From an uncultured Clostridia bacterium (GTDB lineage: Bacteria; Bacillota; Clostridia; Christensenellales; UBA1242), in NCBI GenBank assembly GCA_934778215.1, contig CAKVOE010000001.1:62001-126000 (forward strand): a stretch of 64,000 bases of DNA. Reading direction: 5' to 3'. A program made the translations under genes and the position numbers. This document shows, piece by piece, positions 52,205 to 61,070 of this stretch (position 1 is the stretch's first letter; each line of letters opens with the position of its first letter). The notes under the pieces were generated by a model that saw only the letters and a list, made by a program, of their open reading frames with translations, was not told the DNA's origin and did not search any database.

Positions 52205-53923
52205 GTGGCAAATGATAAGATTTTAAAATTGAATACAGTCAGCAGTAAACTTTTAAAAGACGAATGCAAAAAAGCATTTAGAGAGGCCAATTATGTAACT
52301 GCTTTTTCAATTTATAACGGTCTAAATATTGAATCAAAAAGGGTGTTACTTCCAGAAGTGGCATCTTTTTATGCTTCTGTTTTTGATGCGTGTGGTGAGT
52401 TTGGTTGTTTAATGAAAATGATAGCATACCCAAAATCACATAATCTTGACCCACAAATTATTATGAATAGAATAAAACGATTTGTTGTGCCTTTGGCGGG
52501 CGTTGATTTTATTTCATATTACCGAAAGTTAATTAGAAGAACATTTGGCGTAGAAATTGATGAAAAAGACGATTTTGACAGAATAATTGCAGACGGGGCA
52601 GTGCAGGCAAAAAGAGAAGACAAAAAACTTAGACTATTAGATGATGAAGAGGAAGGGAAGTTTTATTACGACCAGGCGGTTTTAAGTTTGAATAATTCGA
52701 GCAGGGCAGAGGCTTTAAGTCTTTTAAATTTGGTAAAGCCGGAAGACAAAATGTTTATAGAAGCCCAACAAATGTATGCTATTTTGGCACAGTTTGATGG
52801 CGATATACAAGGGGCGACAGAAAAATGTATGGCCATTTTAGAAGTCGAACCAGATAACATTGAAGCATTAAAGCGATTAACCGCTATTGCAAAAGACCAC
52901 ATTGAATACGCAACCAAAATTAATAGATTTTTAACAACGGTAAAGTTTAGCGATTCAAACGATGATGCAAATTTTGCATTGGCAAAAATTTATATTGAAA
53001 ATAACGATTTTAAAAAGGCTGAAGAAGCGTTATCCAAAATAAAAAGCATATTTGTTTATAGTGAAAACTACCTTTTAATGCAAACAAGAGTATACGAAGA
53101 GTTAGGAAAAATAGATGAATGCATTGAATCATTAAAAACTTTAATTACAATATTTCCTAAAAATGTTCGGTCTAGATATAAACTTCGATGTATGCAACAG
53201 GCAAAAGAAAAGGGTGTAAAATATTCTAACGAATTTGAAATGAAAAGAATGAGAGAGGAAATAGACTCATTTTTAGATGAAACGACCGAAGAAGATTTTA
53301 AAAAATTAAACATAACGGAACTAATATATTATTTCAGATGTATTTGTTATTATTCGTCAGATATAACTCTAAAAAAAGCGTCACTAGTAATGCTAACTGT
53401 TCCAAAGTTAAGAGAAACCATTTTTGATAGTTTGATAGAAATTGAAACTAGCGAAAAGCAAAAAGAAATTATTTTAAGTACAATAATTCAGTTGGCACAG
53501 GCAGATGAATTGTTTATTGTAATTTATGGTAAACTAAAAAAGATAAGCATTTCTTATCCTACGATACTCTATAATAAAAGTTATATGCAATCACTCAAAT
53601 CACTAAACACGGTAAAAAGTTCAGTAGATAATTATAGGGCTTATGTAATAAATGCATACGCTCAAGCCTATACTGTTAGATTGTTTGATGAGGGGGATAT
53701 GAGAAACTTTGCATCTAATGCCGAAATTGTAGTAAATGGGCTTATAAGGCTTAAAGCAGAACAAAAAATGTTGTTTGACAACTTAGATAATTTAGTATTT
53801 GCTTTTTGTGTTGCAGATGATGATATTTATGCAGTTAGCAAGGTTATGTTTGCTTCAATAAAACCCGAAACAAAGAAAGAAATAGTAGAATTGGTAGAAC
53901 AGTTTAGACAAATTAAAGAATAA
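52205..53923 (+). CDS. TPR-repeat cytoplasmic protein of unknown function
   Basis: 572 residues with a GTG start; TAGGAA lies upstream. No signal peptide or membrane segment. Residues about 165-320 contain tetratricopeptide-like helices (EEGKFYYDQAVLSLNNSSRAEA, NFALAKIYIENNDFKKAEEAL, LLMQTRVYEELGKIDECIESL). The N- and C-terminal parts are helical without recognised motifs. It lies 14 bases after pfkA and ends at a strong terminator, so it is probably co-expressed with dnaE-pfkA. Probably a scaffold; partners unknown. Confidence 0.75.
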   Translation: MANDKILKLNTVSSKLLKDECKKAFREANYVTAFSIYNGLNIESKRVLLPEVASFYASVFDACGEFGCLMKMIAYPKSHNLDPQIIMNRIKRFVVPLAGVDFISYYRKLIRRTFGVEIDEKDDFDRIIADGAVQAKREDKKLRLLDDEEEGKFYYDQAVLSLNNSSRAEALSLLNLVKPEDKMFIEAQQMYAILAQFDGDIQGATEKCMAILEVEPDNIEALKRLTAIAKDHIEYATKINRFLTTVKFSDSNDDANFALAKIYIENNDFKKAEEALSKIKSIFVYSENYLLMQTRVYEELGKIDECIESLKTLITIFPKNVRSRYKLRCMQQAKEKGVKYSNEFEMKRMREEIDSFLDETTEEDFKKLNITELIYYFRCICYYSSDITLKKASLVMLTVPKLRETIFDSLIEIETSEKQKEIILSTIIQLAQADELFIVIYGKLKKISISYPTILYNKSYMQSLKSLNTVKSSVDNYRAYVINAYAQAYTVRLFDEGDMRNFASNAEIVVNGLIRLKAEQKMLFDNLDNLVFAFCVADDDIYAVSKVMFASIKPETKKEIVELVEQFRQIKE

Positions 53924-53958
53924 AAAAATTCCTTATGAAAATTCATAAGGAATTTTTT
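53922..53958. terminator. Bidirectional terminator
   Basis: AAAAATTCCTTATGAA and TTCATAAGGAATTTTT form a long stem with A- and T-runs, between the TPR gene and the convergent GGGtGRT gene. Confidence 0.92.
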
Positions 53959-53970
53959 ATTGTAAAAAAT

Positions 53971-54972
53971 TTACTTATTGCAAGCAGAATAAACTTCTAC
54001 TGCTAGTGCTACGGTAGCACCAACCATTGGGTTGTTTCCCATACCAATAAATCCCATCATATCAACATGGGCAGGAACAGATGAACTACCTGCAAATTGT
54101 GCATCACTATGCATTCTTCCCATGGTGTCAGTCATACCATAACTTGCAGGACCTGCTGCAACGTTATCTGGGTGAAGAGTTCTACCCGTTCCGCCACCGC
54201 TTGCTACGCTAAAATATTTTTTGCCGTTTTCATACGACCACTTTTTGTATGTGCCAGCAACAGGGTGTTGAAATCTGGTTGGGTTTGTAGAGTTACCAGT
54301 AATAGAAACATCAACCTTTTCATAAATCATTATTGCCACGCCTTCGGATACATCGTCCGCACCATAAACCTTAACTTTTGCACGGTCGCCATTGCTAAAT
54401 GGAACGGTTCGTACTATTTTCAGTTCGCCAGTGCTATAATTGTATTCAGTTTGCACATAGGTAAAGCCGTTTATTCTTGAAATAATGTAAGCAGCATCTT
54501 TACCTAAGCCGTTTAAAATAACTCTTAGTGGAGTTTTTCGTGCCTTGTTTGCTTTTAGTGCAATACCAATAGCACCTTCGGCTGCTGCAAAACTCTCATG
54601 CCCTGCAAGAAAGCAGAAGCAGTCACACTTTTCATCAAGTAGCATAGCACCCAAGTTTCCGTGTCCTAAGCCAACTTTTCTTGAATCTGCAACCGAACCG
54701 GGAACGCAAAAGGCTTGCAACCCACGGCCAATTAAACTAGACGCTTCGCTGGCGGTTTTTGGTTTTTTTGTTAGGGCAAGGGCGGTACCTGCGGTGTATG
54801 CCCAAACGGCGTTTTCAAAGCATATTTGTTGAACACCTTTAACAATTTTGTCTGGGTCGATGCCGTTTTTTAAACAAATTTCACGACAATTTTCAAGTGA
54901 GCCTAAGTCGTTTTCCTTTAAAAAGGCATTAATAGAAGATTCTCTCTTTTCTTTTCCTTCAAATTCTACCAT
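53971..54972 (-). CDS. GGGtGRT-family protein
   Basis: 333 residues. The name-giving motif is at about residue 258 (ASGGGTGRTLHPDNVAAGPASYGMTD). Other conserved-looking parts are GLGHGNLGAMLL and CFLAGHESFAAAEGAIGIAL. The family is known only by this motif and by its genetic pairing with an Fe-S scaffold protein, as here (the partner ends eight bases upstream). No membrane segment. Biochemical role unknown. Confidence 0.85.
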   Translation of the reverse strand: MVEFEGKEKRESSINAFLKENDLGSLENCREICLKNGIDPDKIVKGVQQICFENAVWAYTAGTALALTKKPKTASEASSLIGRGLQAFCVPGSVADSRKVGLGHGNLGAMLLDEKCDCFCFLAGHESFAAAEGAIGIALKANKARKTPLRVILNGLGKDAAYIISRINGFTYVQTEYNYSTGELKIVRTVPFSNGDRAKVKVYGADDVSEGVAIMIYEKVDVSITGNSTNPTRFQHPVAGTYKKWSYENGKKYFSVASGGGTGRTLHPDNVAAGPASYGMTDTMGRMHSDAQFAGSSSVPAHVDMMGFIGMGNNPMVGATVALAVEVYSACNK

Positions 54973-54979
54973 AATCCAC

Positions 54980-55672
54980 CTATTCCTTTCTAGGGTCGAT
55001 AACTTTTACGGCTTCTGCCATACGACCATAAGATTTTGTATATTTGCTGATTGCTTCATTTGGTTCTACACCATTTCTAATATCTTCCATTGCTTTACCA
55101 ATAGAAATATATTCATAGCCAATAATTTCGTTATTTTTATCTAGTCCTAATTTTGAAACATATCCTTCGGCAATATTTAAATATCTAGAACCCTTTGCTT
55201 TTGTGCCATACATTGTACCAACCTGACTTGCAAGACCCTTGCCTAAGTCGTCTAGTCCGGCACCAATTTCTAGACCATTTTCAGAAAAAGCCGATTGGCT
55301 TCTGCCGTATACTATTTGTAAAAACAATTCACGCATTGCAACGTTTATAGCATCGCATACAAGGTCGGTGTTTAACGCTTCCAAAATGGTTTTCCCTGGT
55401 AATATTTCGCTTGCCATAGCAGCAGAGTGTGTCATACCAGAGCAACCTATTGTTTCAATTAGGGCCTCTTCAATTATGCCGTCTTTAATATTTAGTGTTA
55501 GTTTGCATGCTCCTTGTTGTGGGGCACAGGCACCAACACCATGAGTTAAACCAGAAATATCTTTAATTTCTTTTGAATGTATCCATTTGCCTTCTTCGGG
55601 TATAGGTGCATTTGTGTGTCTTGCACCGTTTGTTACTGGACACATATTTTTAATGTGTGTTGAGTATTGCAT
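54980..55672 (-). CDS. NifU-like iron-sulfur cluster scaffold protein
   Basis: 230 residues. NifU_N/IscU-type features: three conserved Cys regions, VGACAPQQGACKL (about 48-60), ETIGCSGMTHSAAM (about 73-86) and DLVCDAINVAM (about 103-113). It is longer than IscU, with an added C-terminal region (SRYLNIAEGYVSKLG). Co-transcribed with the downstream GGGtGRT gene. No nif, isc or suf genes are in the window, so this appears to be a dedicated scaffold for an unknown target. Confidence 0.83.
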   Translation of the reverse strand: MQYSTHIKNMCPVTNGARHTNAPIPEEGKWIHSKEIKDISGLTHGVGACAPQQGACKLTLNIKDGIIEEALIETIGCSGMTHSAAMASEILPGKTILEALNTDLVCDAINVAMRELFLQIVYGRSQSAFSENGLEIGAGLDDLGKGLASQVGTMYGTKAKGSRYLNIAEGYVSKLGLDKNNEIIGYEYISIGKAMEDIRNGVEPNEAISKYTKSYGRMAEAVKVIDPRKE

Positions 55673-55706
55673 TGTTATCTCCTTAATAAATTTTTGTACA
55701 ATTGTT

Positions 55707-55736
55707 ATTATATCACAATAAAATATTTATAGTAAA
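55707..55736 (-). promoter_or_regulatory. Promoter of the NifU-like/GGGtGRT operon
   Basis: On the - strand, TTTACT (55736-55731), 18-base spacer, extended TGA-TATAAT (-10 at 55712-55707). Confidence 0.65.
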
Positions 55737-55746
55737 CCATTTATAT

Positions 55747-55775
55747 TTGATTTTTTAACTAAATTATGGTAATAT
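55747..55775 (+). promoter_or_regulatory. Promoter of the yigZ-recX-acpS operon
   Basis: TTGATT (55747-55752), 17-base spacer, TAATAT (55770-55775). It is divergent from the NifU promoter, 10 bases away. Confidence 0.55.
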
Positions 55776-55806
55776 TTACTTAAATAAATGTTTAAGGGAT
55801 TTTTAA

Positions 55807-56448
55807 ATGGCGGAAGGTAGAAATTTTTTTGTTGTCGCAGAAGAGGTTTGCGTAGAGTTAGAAGAAAAAGGCTCTCGTTTTTTGGGGTACTCCAAATTTG
55901 TAAGAACAGAAGAGCAGGTTGATGAATTTTTGGCGTTGGTTAGGTCGGCACACCCACAGGCTACACATATTTGTTATGCCTATGTACTGGGTCAAAATAG
56001 TGACATCAGCAAAAACAACGATAATGGTGAGCCAGCAGGAACCGCCGGCGTCCCTATATTAGAAGCCATCAAAAAGAAAAACCTAACTAACACCTTAGTT
56101 GTAGTAGTAAGGTATTTTGGTGGAAAGGAGTTAGGAACAAACGGTTTATACAAAGCGTATTTTCAAACGGCTTTAAACACATTAAATGAAGCAAAGTATT
56201 TTGTAATGAAAGAATGTGTAGTTTATGAATTTAGTTTTACATATAACGAATTTGCAAAAACAGGTGCGTATTTTAGAGATAACAATATCCCAATTATAAC
56301 CATAGACTACAAAGATGCCGTACATGTAGAAGTTGCTGTTCCTATAGAAAAAGAGCAAGTTGTTTTTAGCGAGCTAAAAATGATGCTTGGTGGAAAAATT
56401 ATTAACAATAAGTTAAGGAGTGCGTTTTTTAGATTTAACGCAAATTAA
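55807..56448 (+). CDS. yigZ: YigZ/IMPACT family protein
   Basis: 213 residues. The N-terminal UPF0029 (IMPACT) domain is clear: GSRFLGYSKFVRTEEQVDEFL, HPQATHICYAYVLG, DNGEPAGTAGVPILEAI and VVVVRYFGGKELGTNGLYKAY. A smaller C-terminal ferredoxin-like domain follows. Function in bacteria is not established. AAGGGA precedes the ATG; recX begins six bases after the stop. Confidence 0.93.
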   Translation: MAEGRNFFVVAEEVCVELEEKGSRFLGYSKFVRTEEQVDEFLALVRSAHPQATHICYAYVLGQNSDISKNNDNGEPAGTAGVPILEAIKKKNLTNTLVVVVRYFGGKELGTNGLYKAYFQTALNTLNEAKYFVMKECVVYEFSFTYNEFAKTGAYFRDNNIPIITIDYKDAVHVEVAVPIEKEQVVFSELKMMLGGKIINNKLRSAFFRFNAN

Positions 56449-56453
56449 AGGAT

Positions 56454-57077
56454 ATGGCTACAATTACCAATATAACTTTACAAAAAAACAAATCTCGAGC
56501 AAACATTTTTTTAAACGGCGAGTTTGTTTGTGGTCTTAACAATATCACAATTGTAAAAAACGGATTAAAGATTGGAACTGTCATACAAAAGGAAAATCTG
56601 CTAAAAATATATAACGAAAGCGAGATGGAGGGTGCTTACGAAAAAGCACTTAGTTTGCTCTCCCGTCAAAAATATACAAAAAAGGCAATTGTAGATAAGT
56701 TAAAAGCCAAAGGCTATGACGCCGAAATAATAGAAAACGTTATAAATAAGCTTGCAGAATACGGATATATTAATGATGAAGATTTTGTAAAAAGTTTTGT
56801 AAATTGCAACACCACAAAAAGCAAACGAGCAATAGAAGCAAACCTAATGCAAAAGGGAATAAAAAGAGAGGTCATAAAAGAGGTTCTAGAAGATAGTACC
56901 ACAAAAGAAAGCGAACGAGAAAAGTGCGTTTTAGCATCTCAAAAGTATATGAAGAACAAAATTTTAGATGACAGTGTTGCAAAAAAATTAAAAGCACACT
57001 TGATGTATAAGGGATTTATGTTTGAAGATATCTTATACGCAATAAAACTATTAGGAGGGGAAATAGATTATGATTAG
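56454..57077 (+). CDS. recX: Regulatory protein RecX
   Basis: 207 residues. RecX binds RecA filaments and modulates recombination. All-helical tandem repeats are typical: ALSLLSRQKYTKKAIVDKL then YGYINDEDFVKSFV, followed by RAIEANLMQKGIKREVI. An N-terminal strand-rich extension (about 1-55) is common in Firmicutes. recA is not in the window. Overlaps acpS by eight bases. Confidence 0.92.
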   Translation: MATITNITLQKNKSRANIFLNGEFVCGLNNITIVKNGLKIGTVIQKENLLKIYNESEMEGAYEKALSLLSRQKYTKKAIVDKLKAKGYDAEIIENVINKLAEYGYINDEDFVKSFVNCNTTKSKRAIEANLMQKGIKREVIKEVLEDSTTKESEREKCVLASQKYMKNKILDDSVAKKLKAHLMYKGFMFEDILYAIKLLGGEIDYD

Positions 57078-57453
57078 AACGGGCATAGACATATTAAAGA
57101 TTGAGAGAATAAAGGAAAAAATAGAAAATCAAAGTTTTTATAACAATTGCTTTACCGATTACGAAAGACAATATGCACTAAACAAACAATGCAAAACAGA
57201 TGAAAACAAAAAATATCAAACCTTGGCTGGTATCTTTTCGGGCAAAGAAGCACTTTTAAAGGCTATCGGTTCAGGCGTTAAAAACCTTAATTATTTAAAA
57301 CAGATAGAAATTACTCACGAAGCAAGTGGGCGTCCGGTCGTAAATGTTTGGGGCGAAGTAGGGGATATTATTAAAAGTCTTAATTGTAGCACCATTGATA
57401 TTAGCATTTCGCATGATGGCGAATATGCTGTTGCCGTATGTGTGCTAAATTAA
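57070..57453 (+). CDS. acpS: Holo-[acyl-carrier-protein] synthase
   Basis: 127 residues. Transfers 4'-phosphopantetheine from CoA to acyl carrier protein. Metal-binding Asp in IRTGIDILKIERI and Glu in IFSGKEALLKAIGSG are both present, and the C-terminal ISISHDGEYAVAVC is typical. AGGAGGGG precedes the ATG inside the end of recX. Confidence 0.95.
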   Translation: MIRTGIDILKIERIKEKIENQSFYNNCFTDYERQYALNKQCKTDENKKYQTLAGIFSGKEALLKAIGSGVKNLNYLKQIEITHEASGRPVVNVWGEVGDIIKSLNCSTIDISISHDGEYAVAVCVLN

Positions 57454-57482
57454 CACATTTTGTGCAAAATTTAGGGCACCTA

Positions 57483-57511
57483 TTGACAATTGTTTACCAA
57501 TATGATAAAAT
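57483..57511 (+). promoter_or_regulatory. Promoter of the 57550 gene
   Basis: TTGACA (57483-57488), 17-base spacer, TAAAAT (57506-57511). Confidence 0.85.
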
Positions 57512-57549
57512 ATACGCAACTAAATAAATAGAATTTTGGGGGTAAAGTA

Positions 57550-58494
57550 ATGGAAGAAATAAAACTTGATGAAGTAAAATTTAATAACCAAGTATTTAAT
57601 AAACTTTGCGAAATGGGGTATTATAAGTCTGCTGATTATTTAAAGGACGTGGCAAAATTGTCAATAGGCGTTGCGGATTATTTTCGTGCAAAAGGCGTTG
57701 ACATTTACAAAGGCGATACAAACGAAACAAGGGAAAAGATTTCAAGTTTTTTAAATCTTTGCGATGTAAGAGCGCTTAATGATAGTAACGGAATTATAAG
57801 TAAAGATAAATTTGAAGCCATAAAAGTTGGGGCGGGAGCAGTAGGAAATACTATTTCTATGGCTAATCAAGAAGAAAGAAATATAGACGTAAAAAATTTG
57901 GCAGAGGAATTAAAAGAGAAAAGCAATGCCGAACTAGAAAGAGTAAGTAGCAAATCAACTGATATAAAAATAAAGGGTTTTGAAAAAGTACCCGAAAGAG
58001 AAATAAAAAAGGCTGAAAAAGCCGTAGAAAAGGCTGAGAAAAAGGTTGGAAAAAAGGTAAATAAAAACCAAGATTACAAGACCAACAAAAAACCTAGCAA
58101 GTTGTTTATAAAAATAGCCGGTGGAGTGGTTACCATTGGCGTAGTTATTGGTGGGGTGCTTACAATAAAGCAATGCAATGAAAAAGATAAAGATGCTCAA
58201 TTTCCTGTAGAGTGGAACACGGGCGATGAGAGTTCTTCAGACAAAATACCTTATGTAAACCCAGCAGAAGAAAGAGAAAACTCAACACATCAACCAAAAG
58301 AAGAAGACAGAAATTTTAATGACTCTCCAAAAGAAGATTCTACAGTGGGCACAAGTGACAGAAACCTATCTGGGTTAATTAATACTAAGCCACAAGAAAA
58401 AGAAACAGAAACAACTACTACCAGCACAGAAAAAAGTGATAATACAAACGATCCTTTTGAAGACATTTTTGGTGAAGCGGAACCAGAAATGTAA
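57550..58494 (+). CDS. Single-pass membrane protein with Thr/Glu-rich tail, unknown
   Basis: 314 residues, family not recognised. Residues 1-105 look globular (FNKLCEMGYYKSADYLKDVA could be an HTH or helical domain). A Lys/Glu-rich helical linker follows (EKAVEKAEKKVGKKV, about 157-170). One membrane helix lies at about 185-207. The tail of about 105 residues is rich in Glu, Asp, Ser and Thr and probably external. The basic linker before the helix suggests the N-terminus is cytoplasmic. It shares this layout with the next gene. GGGGG precedes the ATG. Confidence 0.7.
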   Translation: MEEIKLDEVKFNNQVFNKLCEMGYYKSADYLKDVAKLSIGVADYFRAKGVDIYKGDTNETREKISSFLNLCDVRALNDSNGIISKDKFEAIKVGAGAVGNTISMANQEERNIDVKNLAEELKEKSNAELERVSSKSTDIKIKGFEKVPEREIKKAEKAVEKAEKKVGKKVNKNQDYKTNKKPSKLFIKIAGGVVTIGVVIGGVLTIKQCNEKDKDAQFPVEWNTGDESSSDKIPYVNPAEERENSTHQPKEEDRNFNDSPKEDSTVGTSDRNLSGLINTKPQEKETETTTTSTEKSDNTNDPFEDIFGEAEPEM

Positions 58495-58521
58495 AGATTT
58501 ATTTTAGGGGGAAAAATAAAT

Positions 58522-59460
58522 ATGAAAAAAACTGAAATTTTTTTAGATGATGATTTCTTTTATAATGGTAAAAGAGATCGTGTTAGTAAAAAGCTTGTAA
58601 AAAGTAAAATAATGGAACTAACCAAAACCGTTGAAAGCAGAGGCAGAGAAATTCAACATTTTGAAAATTATGAAAATCGTCAAGATTATCAAGATTATCA
58701 AGATTGCAAAACGGTGTTAGAAGCAATAAATTCCCTTTATTGTTACCGAAATTTTTCAAAAAACGAAAAGAAAGGCGAAGGGGCTAAAAATTGTGTAACG
58801 CTAGAACTTAAAGGAATAGACAGAGAAGATTTGGAAGCAGCAATAAAAAACAATTTTGTTGATAACAATAATAAAACAGATAGTTTGTTAGCATCAAAGT
58901 GTGTGGTAGATGAACTTATAAGAAAACTAAGAAAATATTCAAAGCGTTCAGGCGAGGGTAAATACAAGGAAGAATTTAGACAAAACGTTTTAGATGAAGA
59001 ATCTATAGATATACCAGAAAGGTACAGTGCACCAGATATTAGTGATAAAGAATTAATCTGCAAACTTAAAGCAATAGACAAAAAGTTAAATGGACAAATT
59101 AAAGAACAATCAAAAAAGTATTCATCAAAGGGCAAAACTGTTGCATTAACAGCACTAATAACTTTAATTTTGGCAAGCGGTTTGCAAGTTGGTAAAAACA
59201 AGTTAAACTCTGCAAGAGAAAACGGTGCATCAAAAGGGCAAACAAGCGAAACAACGGTAGAAGAAAGTACTGCAATAGAACCAGAAAGTGAAGGTACTTT
59301 TACGGCGAGGGAACCACAAACCGAAGAGCAATCAAAACCTGCCGAAGAAACCGAAAAAGTGACAACCGCAAATAAAACCGAAGAAGCAACAACCGCCAAA
59401 GAACCTTTTAAGCCAGAAACCGAAACCGAAGAAGAAGAGGTTTGGAGCGAGCGTTGGTAA
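58522..59460 (+). CDS. Second single-pass membrane protein with Thr/Glu-rich tail, unknown
   Basis: 312 residues, family not recognised. A cytoplasmic-looking N-terminal region of about 200 residues includes a YQD tandem (RQDYQDYQDC, 53-62). One membrane helix lies at about 206-223, and the tail is Glu/Thr/Pro-rich (TTVEESTAIEPESE, then TANKTEEATTAKE). Same topology as the preceding gene, 27 bases upstream, but no clear sequence match by eye. Followed by a terminator. The two probably work together at the envelope. Confidence 0.7.
   Translation: MKKTEIFLDDDFFYNGKRDRVSKKLVKSKIMELTKTVESRGREIQHFENYENRQDYQDYQDCKTVLEAINSLYCYRNFSKNEKKGEGAKNCVTLELKGIDREDLEAAIKNNFVDNNNKTDSLLASKCVVDELIRKLRKYSKRSGEGKYKEEFRQNVLDEESIDIPERYSAPDISDKELICKLKAIDKKLNGQIKEQSKKYSSKGKTVALTALITLILASGLQVGKNKLNSARENGASKGQTSETTVEESTAIEPESEGTFTAREPQTEEQSKPAEETEKVTTANKTEEATTAKEPFKPETETEEEEVWSERW
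58681..58707 (+). repeat. 9-bp coding tandem repeat, three copies
   Basis: CAAGATTAT twice and CAAGATTGC, in frame and encoding the repeated tripeptide Gln-Asp-Tyr/Cys. Could vary in copy number between strains without shifting frame. Confidence 0.8.
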
Positions 59461-59487
59461 ATAAAACTTATACAATGGTTATTTTAC

Positions 59488-59523
59488 AAAAAGAACTTGA
59501 AAATTACTTCAAGTTCTTTTTTA
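59488..59523 (+). terminator. Terminator before lgt
   Basis: AAAGAACTTGAA and TTCAAGTTCTTT form a 12-bp stem with a 6-base loop, then T residues. It ends six bases before the lgt -35 box. Confidence 0.9.
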
Positions 59524-59528
59524 ATTTA

Positions 59529-59557
59529 TTGACATTACGAAAAATAATATATATAAT
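59529..59557 (+). promoter_or_regulatory. Promoter of lgt, predicting a leaderless mRNA
   Basis: TTGACA (59529-59534), 17-base spacer, TATAAT (59552-59557): full consensus. The lgt ATG (59564) begins exactly six bases after the -10 box, at the expected transcription start. Confidence 0.85.
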
Positions 59558-59563
59558 GAGTGT

Positions 59564-60370
59564 ATGAACAAGTTATTGGTGGAAAGAGTCGCTTTTACTG
59601 TCTTTGGATTAGACATATATTGGTATGGCATAATTATAACAACTGCTATACTATTGGGTTTTAGTCTGCTTTTTATTTTGAGAAAAAGGGAAGGGTTAAA
59701 ACCTGATGCACCATTTGATTTGTTGCTTTTTATTCTTCCGTTAGCAATTTTGGGGGCAAGAACATTTTCTGTAATTTTTGAGCCGGGGCTTGACTTTTCG
59801 GACTTTTTTGATATTCGTGATGGCGGAATGAGTATAATAGGCAGTTGCATTGGTGGCGCCATTGGCATAACGCTATATTGCCTTATAAAAAAACAAAATT
59901 TTCTTTCAATTTGTGACTTAATTTGTCCTGTGTTAATTTTGGGTCAAGCAATTGGGCGTTGGGGAAACTTTTTTAACTCCGAAGTTTATGGAAAGGAAAT
60001 TTTGGACAAAGCGTTACAATGGTTTCCGCTTGCGGTTAGTGTAGACGGCAAATGGTTTATGGCGTTGTTTTTTTACGAAAGCGTTTTAGACTTTTTGGGT
60101 TTTGTAATTTTAATTGCACTATTTTATCTAAAAAATCGACAAAAGGGTATAATTTTAGCAAGTTATTTAACATACTATGGATTAGTAAGGTTTGTTTTAG
60201 AGTCGTTTAGGCAAGAAAGATATATTTTAAAATGGGGAAGCGTTCCAATATCTAAGGTTTTTAGTGGCGTAATGGTAGCGGTTGGAATTGCGTTATTTAT
60301 AGTAATTTTTATACAATCAAGAAAAACTAATAAAGGAAATGGGAAAGTTTATGGAAAAGAAAGAGTTTAA
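59564..60370 (+). CDS. lgt: Prolipoprotein diacylglyceryl transferase
   Basis: 268 residues, about seven membrane helices. Transfers diacylglycerol from phosphatidylglycerol to the lipobox Cys of prelipoproteins. Conserved parts: IYWYGIIITTAILLG, RDGGMSIIGSCIGG and the catalytic region GQAIGRWGNFFNSEVYG, with RFVLESFRQE near the end. No Shine-Dalgarno precedes the ATG; see the promoter entry. Overlaps the next gene by 20 bases. Confidence 0.95.
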   Translation: MNKLLVERVAFTVFGLDIYWYGIIITTAILLGFSLLFILRKREGLKPDAPFDLLLFILPLAILGARTFSVIFEPGLDFSDFFDIRDGGMSIIGSCIGGAIGITLYCLIKKQNFLSICDLICPVLILGQAIGRWGNFFNSEVYGKEILDKALQWFPLAVSVDGKWFMALFFYESVLDFLGFVILIALFYLKNRQKGIILASYLTYYGLVRFVLESFRQERYILKWGSVPISKVFSGVMVAVGIALFIVIFIQSRKTNKGNGKVYGKERV

Positions 60371-61058
60371 AAAGACATTTACAAGGTCGGAGGTTGAAGA
60401 CTATGTTAAAAAAATGCTTGCAAGTAGTGAGGTTACTATGTGCGAGCAAAAAGACAGAATTTTGGAATTAAAAAGAGAGATTGACGACTTAAAACGTGAT
60501 AAAGCCGACCGATTAGATAAACAAAAAATGCTTTCTAAGGCTATGAACGAAGCGAACAAAACTCTTAGAGAAGAACAAAAAATGCATGAGATTCAACTAT
60601 CCATAGTGTTAGAAAAGGTAAAGCAATTTGGTTTTAAATGGGGAAATTATTTTACCGAAACATTTTCTAAAAGTAGAGAACTAAAAGGCAACACCGCCCC
60701 TGTAATTTTTGAAAATGAATTGGTGGAACTATTAGAGCAACTTCAAGAGTCGGGAACAATGCTAAAAAGCAACAGCGAAAAGCGTATTCCTAACAGCAAA
60801 AAGTCATTAAAAGTTGATGAATCTAAGTGGTTAGAAAACAATGTAAAACAATTAAACCAATCGCCAGATTATTCTATGAGTGAAGAAAGTGAAGATAAAT
60901 ACAAAAGGGTTATGGGCAAATTAAAAAGCCAAATGGTATTTGCAAGCGAACTTAACACTCCAAGCGAAAGTGGGTTCAGTATAGACGAAGCCTTGCACCC
61001 AAAAGATAATCTTGATGTAATTATTGGCGATATTAAAGATAATAAAAAGAAAAAATAG
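60351..61058 (+). CDS. Coiled-coil cytoplasmic protein of unknown function
   Basis: 235 residues from the ATG at 60351; an earlier ATG at 60339 is too close to the AAAGGA site. Residues about 8-90 form a long charged coiled coil (KDRILELKREIDDLKRDKADR and following). This recalls DivIVA/GpsB-like scaffolds, but the N-terminal membrane-binding motif of DivIVA is not evident. The rest is low-complexity and polar with a Lys-rich end. Overlap with lgt suggests envelope-related expression. Function not assigned. Confidence 0.65.
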   Translation: MEKKEFKKTFTRSEVEDYVKKMLASSEVTMCEQKDRILELKREIDDLKRDKADRLDKQKMLSKAMNEANKTLREEQKMHEIQLSIVLEKVKQFGFKWGNYFTETFSKSRELKGNTAPVIFENELVELLEQLQESGTMLKSNSEKRIPNSKKSLKVDESKWLENNVKQLNQSPDYSMSEESEDKYKRVMGKLKSQMVFASELNTPSESGFSIDEALHPKDNLDVIIGDIKDNKKKK

Positions 61059-61070
61059 GTAAGGTTGGTT

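Noticed and set aside
58743..59399. 218-codon open frame on the - strand
   Set aside because: It is the mirror of the biased Glu/Lys/Thr-rich coding sequence of the + strand membrane protein; no ribosome-binding site and a Ser/Leu-rich nonsense composition.
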